From an uncultured Lachnospiraceae bacterium (GTDB lineage: Bacteria; Bacillota; Clostridia; Lachnospirales; Lachnospiraceae), in contig CAJUAE010000013.1 of the NCBI GenBank assembly GCA_910583965.1, positions 13,742-54,036 on the forward strand: a DNA stretch of 40,295 nt, in the 5' to 3' direction. Positions 33,539 through 40,295 of this stretch are shown here, piece by piece; positions within the stretch are counted from its first letter, which is position 1, and every line of letters starts with the position of its first letter. Below the pieces are notes generated by a model, which had not been told where the DNA came from, searched no databases, and was given only the letters and a program-made list of their open reading frames with translations. Position numbers and translations under genes: made by a program.

Positions 33539-36452
33539 CCAAGTAACCAAGGAGCTTGACGAGCTTTTTGCACAGCAGAAAATAGAAGAAATACCACAGT
33601 ATTTGGAGTCACATATTGCACAGGCAGTCAGTGAGAACGCACAGGATGTACTGCTGACGCTCTACAATGAGATTATTGGATTTTACAGGGAGACAGGGCA
33701 ATATACACTATCTGTAGAAAACTGCCATAAGGCGATTGCACTTATGGATGAAATGGGAATCCAAGATACAATCCCATATGCGACAACGCTGTTGAATGCC
33801 GCCAATGCGCATCGGGCTGCTGGTTTGCTTCAGGAGTCATTGGATTTATATAATAAAGTAAGACCGATTTACGTAGCACAGTTAAAAGAAGACGATATGT
33901 ATTTTGCAAATTTCTATAATAATCTCAGTCTTCTATATCAGGAAATGAAGGATTTTGCTTCTGCGAAGGAACAGCTTGTAAATGCACTTTATATTGTTAA
34001 TCATAAGTCAGATAAGCAGTTTGAGGTGGCTGTTACGCAGGCAAATCTTGCCAACACCTGTATTGAGCTTGGACAGGATGACGAGGCGAAGGCGAGAGCG
34101 GAGGAGGCAATTCGCATTTTTGAAGAAATTGGCGTGGATGATGCACATTACAGTGCAGCGCTGTCCGCGTTGGGAAGTTTGTATTATATGGACAAGGACT
34201 ACACAAATGCACTGAACATTATGGAAAAGAGCAGAGATTGTGTGGAAAAATATCTGGGAACAGACAATATTCAATACCAGAGATTAAGTGATAATATTCA
34301 GATTATAAAAGGCAGATTGGACGAAGTACAAGCATCTAAACAAGCTGATGTACAGACTACTCTGCCAGAGGAAAATGTGTCAGAAAATTCGTTAGAACAG
34401 AGTGGAGAGGCAGAGAATATTACGTCGGCATTGGAAAATCAAGCGTTAGAAGCGTTGGTTTTAGAGGAGCGTGTATCAGAGAATGAGATTGTGGATAATG
34501 AGGAGATAGAGAATGCAGAGACAATCGATACAGAAACCACAGACACAGAATCAATAGAAATCAATACAGACACAACAAATATTAATACAGAAGAAATGAA
34601 CGCGGAGACAATCGATATTAACACAGAACGAACAGACACAGAATCAATAGAATCAGAATCAATAGAGTCAAAGATTTCTGATACAGAAAAAGCATATAAT
34701 GAAGGGATAGAGCCAGAAAAGGAAAAAGATCTCTTTGAAAGTGTTATAGAAGATATTATTCGGGAAAGTGAAAAGACCGCTTTGGAGGAAGTACAGCAGG
34801 AAGAAGAATCAGAAACGGTTGAGGAAATTACAGAAAATCTTAAGCCAGAGATGACTGGTTTAGAATTGTGTCGCCGCTATTATGAGGAGTACGGCCAGCC
34901 AATGATTGCGGAGAAATTTCCAGATTACGAGTCTTGCATTGCAGTAGGACTTGTGGGAAAAGGGTCTGATTGTTTTGGTTTTGATGATGTTTTGTCAAGA
35001 GATCATGATTTTGGACCACGATTTGTCTTGTGGGTTACAAAAGAGGTATACAATCAGATTGGGAAAGAATTACAGGCGGCTTACGAAAATTTGCCAACAA
35101 GTTTTATGGGGATTGATAGGATTGAGACATTTCATGGTAAGGACCGCTGTGGTGTTATGATCATAGAAGAATTTTATAAAAATGTACTTGGCATCAATCC
35201 AGTAGGAATCTTTGCACAACCAGAGGAGAATCATGCATCTGGAAAGGAAAAGATGGATGCGATTAAAAGTTGGCTTGCAGTACAAGATTATGCGTTGGCA
35301 GCGGCAGTAAATGGGGAAGTGTTCCGCGATGATGAAGGAATCTTTACAAAATACAGGGAAATTTTACAAGCGTATTATCCAAAGGCTGTATGGTACAGAA
35401 AGATTGCACAGACTTGTGGACTGTTTTCTCAGAGTGGACAGTATAATTTACCGCGTATGCGCAGGCGTGGGCAGTTTGTGTCAGCAGAGCTTGCAAAAGT
35501 AGAATGCATGAAACATGCTATGAAATTGTACTATTTGTTAAACAGGACGTATGCACCACATGACAAATGGCTTTTTAAGGGACTTCCAGAGAATCCGCTC
35601 ATGACAGTAGACCATACAAATGTGACAGAATTAATAGAGAAAATCAGTTTGCTTCCTGCGGATCGTGCACATGAACAGGAGCTAACCACAGCGATTGAAT
35701 CACTTGCTGTAATTTTTGCAAATGAGTTAGAGAAACAGGATATAATAGGACAATGTGATCTTTATCTGGATGCTTGCACCAAGGAGCTTGCCGCAAAAAG
35801 TGATGCACTTCTGACAGCGATTATCGCCAATACGTCAGTGATTACAGCACTTTCCCTGTCGATTGCAAAGGCAGAGTTTGAAGCGTTTGACAAGGTGCAG
35901 AATGAGGGGGGCAGGGCTTCTTGTCAGAATAATTGGCCGACATTTAAAGTGATGCGTATGAGTCAATACATGACGTGGACAGAGGATATGCTGCTTCAGT
36001 ATTTGTATGAGTTTAAGACAAATTATGAACATGGCAGGAATATGGTAGAAGAAAAATATGCTCGTATGATGGAATCTACAGCACCGGAAGATTACGCGAC
36101 TTTTGCTGACCAGTTGCCAACACTCTCAAAGGAAAAGAAAGCGATTATGGAACAGGTCATTGGATTGCAGGTAAAATGGATGGAGGAATTTGCCCTTGCA
36201 TATCCAAATCTGGCAGAGGACGCACGCCGGATTCACACATCAGAGGATTTGCCTGATGATACTTCTTATGAGACTTATTTAAGAGGAGAACTTGGCACAT
36301 ACTCCGATCGTATGCTTGAGATGTATGGACGATATATTGTTGCACATGCACAGGAAAATAAAAATGTTGCGCGTGAAATAATGGAAAACACAGTCCATTT
36401 TTATGGATATCAGAGTTTGGATGCGGCAAATGCAGCAAAATCTGAAAAGTAG
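33528..36452 (+). CDS. TPR-repeat protein fused to a DUF4037-type nucleotidyltransferase-like domain
   Basis: A 974-residue protein. The first ~255 residues form TPR-like helical hairpins (for example YATTLLNAANAHRAAGLLQE). A long acidic Ser/Thr/Glu linker (about 275-440), with many DTE and INTE units, follows. The C-terminal part resembles DUF4037 proteins and has a nucleotidyltransferase signature: GKGSD (477-481) then D492-x-D494, matching the GS...DxD metal site of the polymerase-beta superfamily. Reaction and substrate are unknown. The start is the ATG at 33528, six bases after AGGAGG; an in-frame ATG at 33513 overlaps that ribosome site. It overlaps the methyltransferase by 11 bases and precedes trpS by 20 bases. 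Confidence 0.82.
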   Translation: MDINQVTKELDELFAQQKIEEIPQYLESHIAQAVSENAQDVLLTLYNEIIGFYRETGQYTLSVENCHKAIALMDEMGIQDTIPYATTLLNAANAHRAAGLLQESLDLYNKVRPIYVAQLKEDDMYFANFYNNLSLLYQEMKDFASAKEQLVNALYIVNHKSDKQFEVAVTQANLANTCIELGQDDEAKARAEEAIRIFEEIGVDDAHYSAALSALGSLYYMDKDYTNALNIMEKSRDCVEKYLGTDNIQYQRLSDNIQIIKGRLDEVQASKQADVQTTLPEENVSENSLEQSGEAENITSALENQALEALVLEERVSENEIVDNEEIENAETIDTETTDTESIEINTDTTNINTEEMNAETIDINTERTDTESIESESIESKISDTEKAYNEGIEPEKEKDLFESVIEDIIRESEKTALEEVQQEEESETVEEITENLKPEMTGLELCRRYYEEYGQPMIAEKFPDYESCIAVGLVGKGSDCFGFDDVLSRDHDFGPRFVLWVTKEVYNQIGKELQAAYENLPTSFMGIDRIETFHGKDRCGVMIIEEFYKNVLGINPVGIFAQPEENHASGKEKMDAIKSWLAVQDYALAAAVNGEVFRDDEGIFTKYREILQAYYPKAVWYRKIAQTCGLFSQSGQYNLPRMRRRGQFVSAELAKVECMKHAMKLYYLLNRTYAPHDKWLFKGLPENPLMTVDHTNVTELIEKISLLPADRAHEQELTTAIESLAVIFANELEKQDIIGQCDLYLDACTKELAAKSDALLTAIIANTSVITALSLSIAKAEFEAFDKVQNEGGRASCQNNWPTFKVMRMSQYMTWTEDMLLQYLYEFKTNYEHGRNMVEEKYARMMESTAPEDYATFADQLPTLSKEKKAIMEQVIGLQVKWMEEFALAYPNLAEDARRIHTSEDLPDDTSYETYLRGELGTYSDRMLEMYGRYIVAHAQENKNVAREIMENTVHFYGYQSLDAANAAKSEK

Positions 36453-36472
36453 ATAAATTGGAGGAATAATAA

Positions 36473-37567
36473 ATGAGCCAAATCATTTTAACTGGCGATA
36501 GACCGACAGGAAGGCTTCATATCGGTCATTATGCGGGGTCGCTTCGCCGCAGGGTAGAGCTGCAAAACTCAGGAGAGTACGATAAAATTTATATTATGAT
36601 TGCCGACGCGCAGGCGTTGACAGACAACATTGAGAATCCAGAGAAAGTTAGACAGAATGTGATTGAGGTGGCGCTGGACTATTTGGCAGTAGGGCTTGAC
36701 CCTGCAAAGTCCATACTTTTTATTCAATCGCAGATTTCAGAATTAACAGAACTGACGTTTTATTATATGGATTTAGTGACTGTCTCCAGATTGCAACGCA
36801 ATCCAACTGTAAAAAGTGAGATACAACTTCGGAATTTTGAAGCGAGTATTCCAGTAGGGTTTTTTACGTATCCGATTAGTCAGGCAGCAGATATTACATT
36901 TTGCAAGGCAAATGTAGTTCCAGTAGGGGAAGATCAACTTCCTATGATTGAACAGACCAAGGAGATTGTACACAAGTTTAATTCTGTGTATGCGCCGGAC
37001 AATCCAGTACTTGTGGAGCCTAAGGCATTGGTACCAGAGGCAGAGGCATGCAAACGACTGCCAGGTACCGATGGGAAAGCAAAGATGAGCAAGTCACTTG
37101 GTAATTGCATTTATCTTGCAGACAGCGCTGATGAAGTGCGCACTAAGATAATGAGCATGTACACAGATCCACTGCATTTGCAGGTTAGCGATCCTGGACA
37201 TCTTGAAGGGAATACTGTGTTTACGTATCTCGACGCATTTGCACGTGATGAGCATTTTGAGCGTTATTATCCAGATTATGCAAATCTTGACGAGATGAAG
37301 GAACATTATACCAGAGGTGGTCTTGGCGATGTAAAAGTCAAAAAGTTTCTAAACAATATTATGCAGGAGGAACTTGAGCCAATTCGGAATCGACGCGCAG
37401 CGTTTGAGAAGGATATCCCGGAGATTTACAATATTCTTAAAAAGGGCTCTGAAGCGGCCCAAGAAGTAGCAGCACAGACGTTAGCAGAAGTAAAACATGC
37501 AATGAAAATTGATTATTTCGAGGATATGGAATTGATTCAGGCCCAAAGTGTACGATATCAAGGATAA
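36473..37567 (+). CDS. trpS: Tryptophanyl-tRNA synthetase
   Basis: It charges tRNA-Trp. At 364 residues it is a class Ic synthetase with the HIGH-type motif RLHIGHYAG (about 14-22), the FFTYPISQAADI segment, and KMSKS in GKAKMSKSLGN. Length and insertions match the longer bacterial TrpRS variety rather than the ~330-residue form. GGAGG precedes the ATG closely. The gap to the upstream gene is only 20 bases, so no Trp T-box leader can lie immediately before it. A strong hairpin terminator follows. Confidence 0.96.
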   Translation: MSQIILTGDRPTGRLHIGHYAGSLRRRVELQNSGEYDKIYIMIADAQALTDNIENPEKVRQNVIEVALDYLAVGLDPAKSILFIQSQISELTELTFYYMDLVTVSRLQRNPTVKSEIQLRNFEASIPVGFFTYPISQAADITFCKANVVPVGEDQLPMIEQTKEIVHKFNSVYAPDNPVLVEPKALVPEAEACKRLPGTDGKAKMSKSLGNCIYLADSADEVRTKIMSMYTDPLHLQVSDPGHLEGNTVFTYLDAFARDEHFERYYPDYANLDEMKEHYTRGGLGDVKVKKFLNNIMQEELEPIRNRRAAFEKDIPEIYNILKKGSEAAQEVAAQTLAEVKHAMKIDYFEDMELIQAQSVRYQG

Positions 37568-37625
37568 TAAATTTTGAATGAGCTGTCAAAAAATAACCAT
37601 TTTTCGTTTCTTGACTTCCAAAAAC

Positions 37626-37678
37626 AAGAGGAGTCTAACAGGAATCTGATAATAGTTGATTCCTGTTAGACTCCTCTT
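37626..37678 (+). terminator. Strong intrinsic terminator after trpS
   Basis: A perfect 21-bp stem (37626-37646 with 37658-37678) and an 11-base loop, followed by TGCTTTGTTC. The symmetric arms and A-rich left flank (CCAAAAAC) would also allow termination from the other direction. Confidence 0.85.
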
Positions 37679-37709
37679 TGCTTTGTTCGGTTCCTTACAC
37701 AATTTAAGG

Positions 37710-37715
37710 TATAAT
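37710..37715 (+). promoter_or_regulatory. Possible -10 box for the spoVAD homologue
   Basis: TATAAT lies 62 bases before the GTG start. TTGTTC (37683-37688) is 21 bases upstream, so the -35 match is poor. A forespore sigma-G promoter would be expected for a spore gene; I could not identify one clearly. Confidence 0.3.
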
Positions 37716-37776
37716 TCATCGGATTTCAACAAAAACTATTTTTAACAGAACAAGTAGAAATAGAGGAGGAAGTTAG

Positions 37777-38877
37777 GTGGAGAGGAATACATCAAATAAT
37801 AAAGCGGTTGGAACATCAAGTATTGCGTATGGAAATCCAGTGCTTATCATGGGAAGCGGATCGATTGTAGGGCAAATGGAAAATGAAGGGCCGCTTGCAG
37901 GAAGTTTTGACAAGGTTAGTGAAGACAAGAATGATATGTTTGGAGAAGATTCTTGGGAGAAGGCAGAAAGTGCACTTCAGAAGGAGGCGGTAGCACTTAC
38001 ATTGTCAAAAACAGGTGCGGAGACTGGCGATATTCGTTTTTTGTATGCGGGCGATTTGCTTGGTCAAAATATAGCAAGTTCTTTTGGATTGGTGGATTAT
38101 AATATTCCGCTATTTGGATTGTATGGTGCGTGCTCTACTTGCGGGGAATCTCTTTGTCTAGGAAGTATGAGTGTAGCAGCCGGTTATGCAGATCGGGTTA
38201 TCAGCTTGACTTCAAGCCATTTTGCAAGTGCACAGAAAGAATTTCGTTATCCATTAGAGTATGGTGGACAGAGACCGCTCTATGCATCATGGACTGTGAC
38301 AGGAAGCGCAGGCTTCTTATTGCAAAATGTCAATGCGTCAGGAAGATCTGTATCAGGCAGACCGATTAAAAATGAATATGAGGGCAAATATCAAAATAGG
38401 ATTGGCATCACGGGTATTACTATAGGGCGTATTGAGGATTTTGGTATTAAGGATTCTTTTAATATGGGGTGTGCGATGGCGCCAGCCGCGGCATGGACAA
38501 TTGCTGGTAATTTAAAAGATTTTGGCAGGAAACCACAAGATTATGATGCCATTTTTACTGGAGATTTGGGAAGCGTTGGTCAACAGGCGCTGTTTGAGCT
38601 ATTATCACAAGAAAATATTGATATTAGTGACAGGCATTATGATTGTGGTCTATTAATTTATGATACAGAGAAGCAGGATGTCCATGCAGGAGGGAGTGGC
38701 TGTGGTTGTTCGGCAGTTGTGTTGTCGGCACATATTTTACCTAAGCTTGCAAAGGGAGAGTGGAAACGTATTTTATTTGTGCCAACAGGGGCGTTGCTTA
38801 ATAAGACATCTTTCAATGAAGGGCAAAATGTTCCAGGAATTGCACATGGCGTGGTGATAGAGGTACTTTCCGAATAA
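37777..38877 (+). CDS. spoVAD: Stage V sporulation protein AD homologue (thiolase fold)
   Basis: A 366-residue protein of the SpoVAD family, which in Bacillus lines the SpoVA channel that loads dipicolinic acid into spores. Typical segments are VLIMGSGSIVG near the N-terminus, YAGDLLGQNIASSFG, the GACSTCGESL stretch with Cys in the thiolase-like position, TGDLGSVG and GSGCGCSAVV. It is about 30 residues longer than the ~338-residue Bacillus protein. GTG start at 37777, seven bases after AGGAGG. No spoVAC or spoVAE is adjacent, so this is either a solitary copy or a moved gene. Confidence 0.88.
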   Translation: MERNTSNNKAVGTSSIAYGNPVLIMGSGSIVGQMENEGPLAGSFDKVSEDKNDMFGEDSWEKAESALQKEAVALTLSKTGAETGDIRFLYAGDLLGQNIASSFGLVDYNIPLFGLYGACSTCGESLCLGSMSVAAGYADRVISLTSSHFASAQKEFRYPLEYGGQRPLYASWTVTGSAGFLLQNVNASGRSVSGRPIKNEYEGKYQNRIGITGITIGRIEDFGIKDSFNMGCAMAPAAAWTIAGNLKDFGRKPQDYDAIFTGDLGSVGQQALFELLSQENIDISDRHYDCGLLIYDTEKQDVHAGGSGCGCSAVVLSAHILPKLAKGEWKRILFVPTGALLNKTSFNEGQNVPGIAHGVVIEVLSE

Positions 38878-38964
38878 ATTTTCTGACTATTCTGTTTGTA
38901 ATTTAGAAAAAGATGGAAAAATTATTAAATTGTATCTTTTGTTCAAATAATTAAGAAAATAATC

Positions 38965-38994
38965 TAAATTTTTTTGAAAAAAGTTCGATATAAT
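38965..38994 (+). promoter_or_regulatory. Candidate sigma-28 (flagellar-type) promoter, overlapping a -10-like TATAAT
   Basis: TAAATTTT (38965-38972), then 11 bases, then TTCGATAT (38984-38991). The sigma-28/SigD consensus is TAAAGTTT-N11-GCCGATAA: the first block matches 7 of 8 and the second keeps the CGATA core, with the spacing exact. A TATAAT (38989-38994) overlaps it, but no sigma-A -35 box lies at a proper distance. Confidence 0.45.
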
Positions 38995-39011
38995 ATACAA
39001 GGGTAGCTAAT

Positions 39012-39149
39012 GTGAAATTAAAATTTCACTATCCTGATTTGTACGCCTACTGAAGCAGGCAGATGAGAGTTAGCGTGAAATCAAAGATTTCACACAAGAA
39101 AAACGCAAAAGACAGCGTTTTTCATATCTATTTGAGCCGCCAAAGGCGG
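39012..39149 (+). other. Cluster of short perfect hairpins in a long leader
   Basis: Five hairpins in about 140 bases: GTGAAAT/ATTTCAC (39012-39029), GCCT..AGGC (39045-39060, one mismatch), GTGAAATC/GATTTCAC with an AAA loop (39075-39093), GAAAAACGC/GCGTTTTTC (39098-39123), and CCGCC/GGCGG with an AAA loop (39137-39149). The first and third share arms and a preceding TAGC. There is no open reading frame of note. It would form the 5' leader of the 39275 gene if the upstream promoter is used, or it may be a dispersed genomic repeat. Confidence 0.6.
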
Positions 39150-39222
39150 TATGAGGGATTAACATAGATTAATGCCATAAAGAAATACGATAAGTTACAA
39201 ACAGAATGATTATCTTAACATG

Positions 39223-39251
39223 ACTGTGCAGAAAAAGGGGTCTAGCACAGT
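39223..39251 (+). promoter_or_regulatory. Hairpin upstream of the 39275 ribosome site
   Basis: ACTGTGC (39223-39229) pairs with GCACAGT (39245-39251), with a 15-base purine-rich loop. It lies 11 bases before AAAGGAG (39263-39269) and could expose or shelter the ribosome site. Confidence 0.35.
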
Positions 39252-39274
39252 ATATATAAGGGAAAGGAGCATCT

Positions 39275-39829
39275 ATGGAGGTTCGGAGCGCAAATATAGC
39301 CCTGACGAACAGGGCGGCGGTGGCAATCGATAACTCTGGTTCTAATGGGAAAGAGCAGCAACATGCGATGAAGGTAAGCAATGCTGTTCCAGAAGAAAAT
39401 CAAGAACTTGATGATGAGTCGGTTATGCTCTCGATATCTGCAGCGGGTCTCAAGAGAAGTTTGCAGTTGGAGAAGCAGACAGAGAAGGAGGCAGCGGAGG
39501 AAACCTTTACAGGAGTCGCAGAACTCGAGGATATGATGAAAAAGATGGAAGGGCTTTCCAGTCAGGTTATCAATGGACACTTTTCTATTTCGGACAGATT
39601 GAACTTTAATTCTGAGATTGAGAAGTTAACCAATGAAATTAATCGGCTAAATGGGGAGAATGCAATTGTAACAAAAAATAATTGTATGCAACTGTCACAA
39701 AGAATATCAGACTTGACGCGTAATATCAGTGCAGCGGCTGTTTATCGTAACAGTGCGCGCACAGTATTTATGGTCAATTCAAAACAGCCAGTAAGACCGA
39801 CAAATACAAGGCTTGATATTACACTATAG
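39275..39829 (+). CDS. Unknown 184-residue protein, possibly flagellum-related
   Basis: I do not recognise a family with certainty. The protein is hydrophilic, without a signal peptide or membrane helix, and rich in Asn, Ser and Glu. Two heptad-like helical stretches are visible (about 50-75 and 85-135). The segment DRLNFNSEIEKLTNEINRL (about 107-125) resembles the flagellin D1 helix, where a DR-x-xI-x-x-EI-x-x-L-x-x-EI-x-R pattern is common, but the conserved N- and C-terminal ends of true flagellins are missing. The upstream region holds a sigma-28-like promoter and a hairpin-rich leader. AAAGGAG five bases before the ATG supports the start. Confidence 0.75.
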   Translation: MEVRSANIALTNRAAVAIDNSGSNGKEQQHAMKVSNAVPEENQELDDESVMLSISAAGLKRSLQLEKQTEKEAAEETFTGVAELEDMMKKMEGLSSQVINGHFSISDRLNFNSEIEKLTNEINRLNGENAIVTKNNCMQLSQRISDLTRNISAAAVYRNSARTVFMVNSKQPVRPTNTRLDITL

Positions 39830-39877
39830 AGAATGCACAGGGAAGATAGAATTTTTGTGTGCGAATAAGTAATCGCG

Positions 39878-39899
39878 TAGGGAAGATTTATCTTCCCTA
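39878..39899 (+). terminator. Terminator-like hairpin after the 39275 gene
   Basis: TAGGGAAGA (39878-39886) pairs perfectly with TCTTCCCTA (39891-39899) across a TTTA loop, followed by TTTGATTGT. It lies 49 bases after the stop. Confidence 0.65.
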
Positions 39900-40011
39900 T
39901 TTGATTGTGTACAAGTGAGGAGCGGAAATAGGGAAGATATGAATTGAGTGCACTCGGATTCTATGAAAAGAATAGTTCGTTATATGGAAATGGATTTTCT
40001 ATAAGATTTTC

Positions 40012-40043
40012 TTGACTTTTTCCTCATACAGGCACAAGATAAT
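40012..40043 (+). promoter_or_regulatory. Possible promoter for the right-edge gene
   Basis: TTGACT (40012-40017) and GATAAT (40038-40043) are good box matches but 20 bases apart, longer than the 17 preferred. The gap from 39830 to this point holds only the hairpin at 39878 and short AGGGAAGAT repeats. Confidence 0.35.
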
Positions 40044-40061
40044 ATAGAAGGAGTAGTATCT

Positions 40062-40295
40062 ATGCGCAGAATGGATTTTAAAATGGAGCGTCCTGGTCAA
40101 GTGAAGGCGGGAGATGTAGTTACGATCACCGAAGGTATTTTGCCAAGCAATTATTACTATACGATTAATCCGGCTGTGGCGATGTCAGGAAATATCCCTT
40201 TTCGGGACAGGCTTCAGTCAAAGAGTGGTACAGTGGTTTCTGTGGAGGAAAACACAAGAGGCTATTATGTTATTGTAGCATTTGACGAGGAAGAA
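40062..40295 (+). CDS. Unknown protein, truncated by the window end (3' partial)
   Basis: An open frame of 78 codons from ATG 40062 runs off the right edge without a stop. AAGGAG (40048-40053) eight bases upstream supports it as a real start. The visible part (MRRMDFKMERPG, then KAGDVVTITEGIL and SGTVVSVEEN) looks like a small beta-rich domain. The repeated V-x-V and GTVVSV strands suggest a barrel-like fold. I do not recognise a family. A terminator-like hairpin upstream suggests it starts its own transcript. Confidence 0.7.
   Translation, partial: MRRMDFKMERPGQVKAGDVVTITEGILPSNYYYTINPAVAMSGNIPFRDRLQSKSGTVVSVEENTRGYYVIVAFDEEE

Noticed and set aside
36453..36472. T-box leader for trpS
   Set aside because: Only 20 bases separate the genes, so no T-box can lie there.

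Overview
The window reads as a low-GC, Gram-positive chromosome segment, most likely from a spore-lineage Clostridia of the Lachnospiraceae type. The reasons are AT-rich coding with strong GGAGG ribosome sites, wall-polysaccharide genes with an LCP ligase, a SpoVAD homologue, GH25 muramidases with Big_2 and wall-binding repeats, and a flagellar-type promoter. The taxonomic call is inference. Every gene lies on the + strand, and I found no tRNA, rRNA, CRISPR array or intact insertion sequence.

Region 1 (1-26030) is a cell-surface polysaccharide locus. It opens with a membrane-anchored GH25 muramidase whose start lies off the left edge, then rfbB, a structured intergenic stretch, rfbA, a second membrane-anchored GH25 protein and rfbC. 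An ABC-2 exporter follows, with a permease and an ATPase carrying a Wzt-like C-terminal domain. Next come a methyltransferase fused to a kinase-like domain, three large GT2 glycosyltransferases, a phosphohexomutase with a terminator, a GtrA-like protein, two more GT2 enzymes, a polyprenyl-phosphate sugar phosphotransferase and an LCP-family ligase with another terminator. The reading is: dTDP-L-rhamnose precursor supply (rfbD is not in the window), lipid-linked initiation, cytoplasmic GT2 polymerisation, possible capping by the methyltransferase/kinase, recognition and export by the ABC transporter, and ligation to peptidoglycan by LCP.

Region 2 (26087-37680) holds a GT2 protein, glmS, an HtrA-type protease with a Glu/Thr repeat linker, an unusual ClpX, a YczE/YitT-like membrane protein, a SAM methyltransferase, a TPR protein fused to a DUF4037-type nucleotidyltransferase-like domain, and trpS. 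Close packing and several overlaps suggest co-transcription, ending at a hairpin with a perfect 21-bp stem.

Region 3 (37680-40295) holds a stand-alone spoVAD homologue, then a 397-base intergenic region with a sigma-28-like promoter and a string of small perfect hairpins. It ends with a 184-residue protein of unknown function and a gene truncated by the right edge.

The strongest leads are the WbdD-like methyltransferase-kinase beside a Wzt-like ATPase in a Gram-positive locus, the two adjacent glycosyltransferases carrying a decayed N-terminal GT domain, the ClpX without its RKH loop, the structured RNA-like segment between rfbB and rfbA, and the sigma-28-like promoter with hairpin leader.
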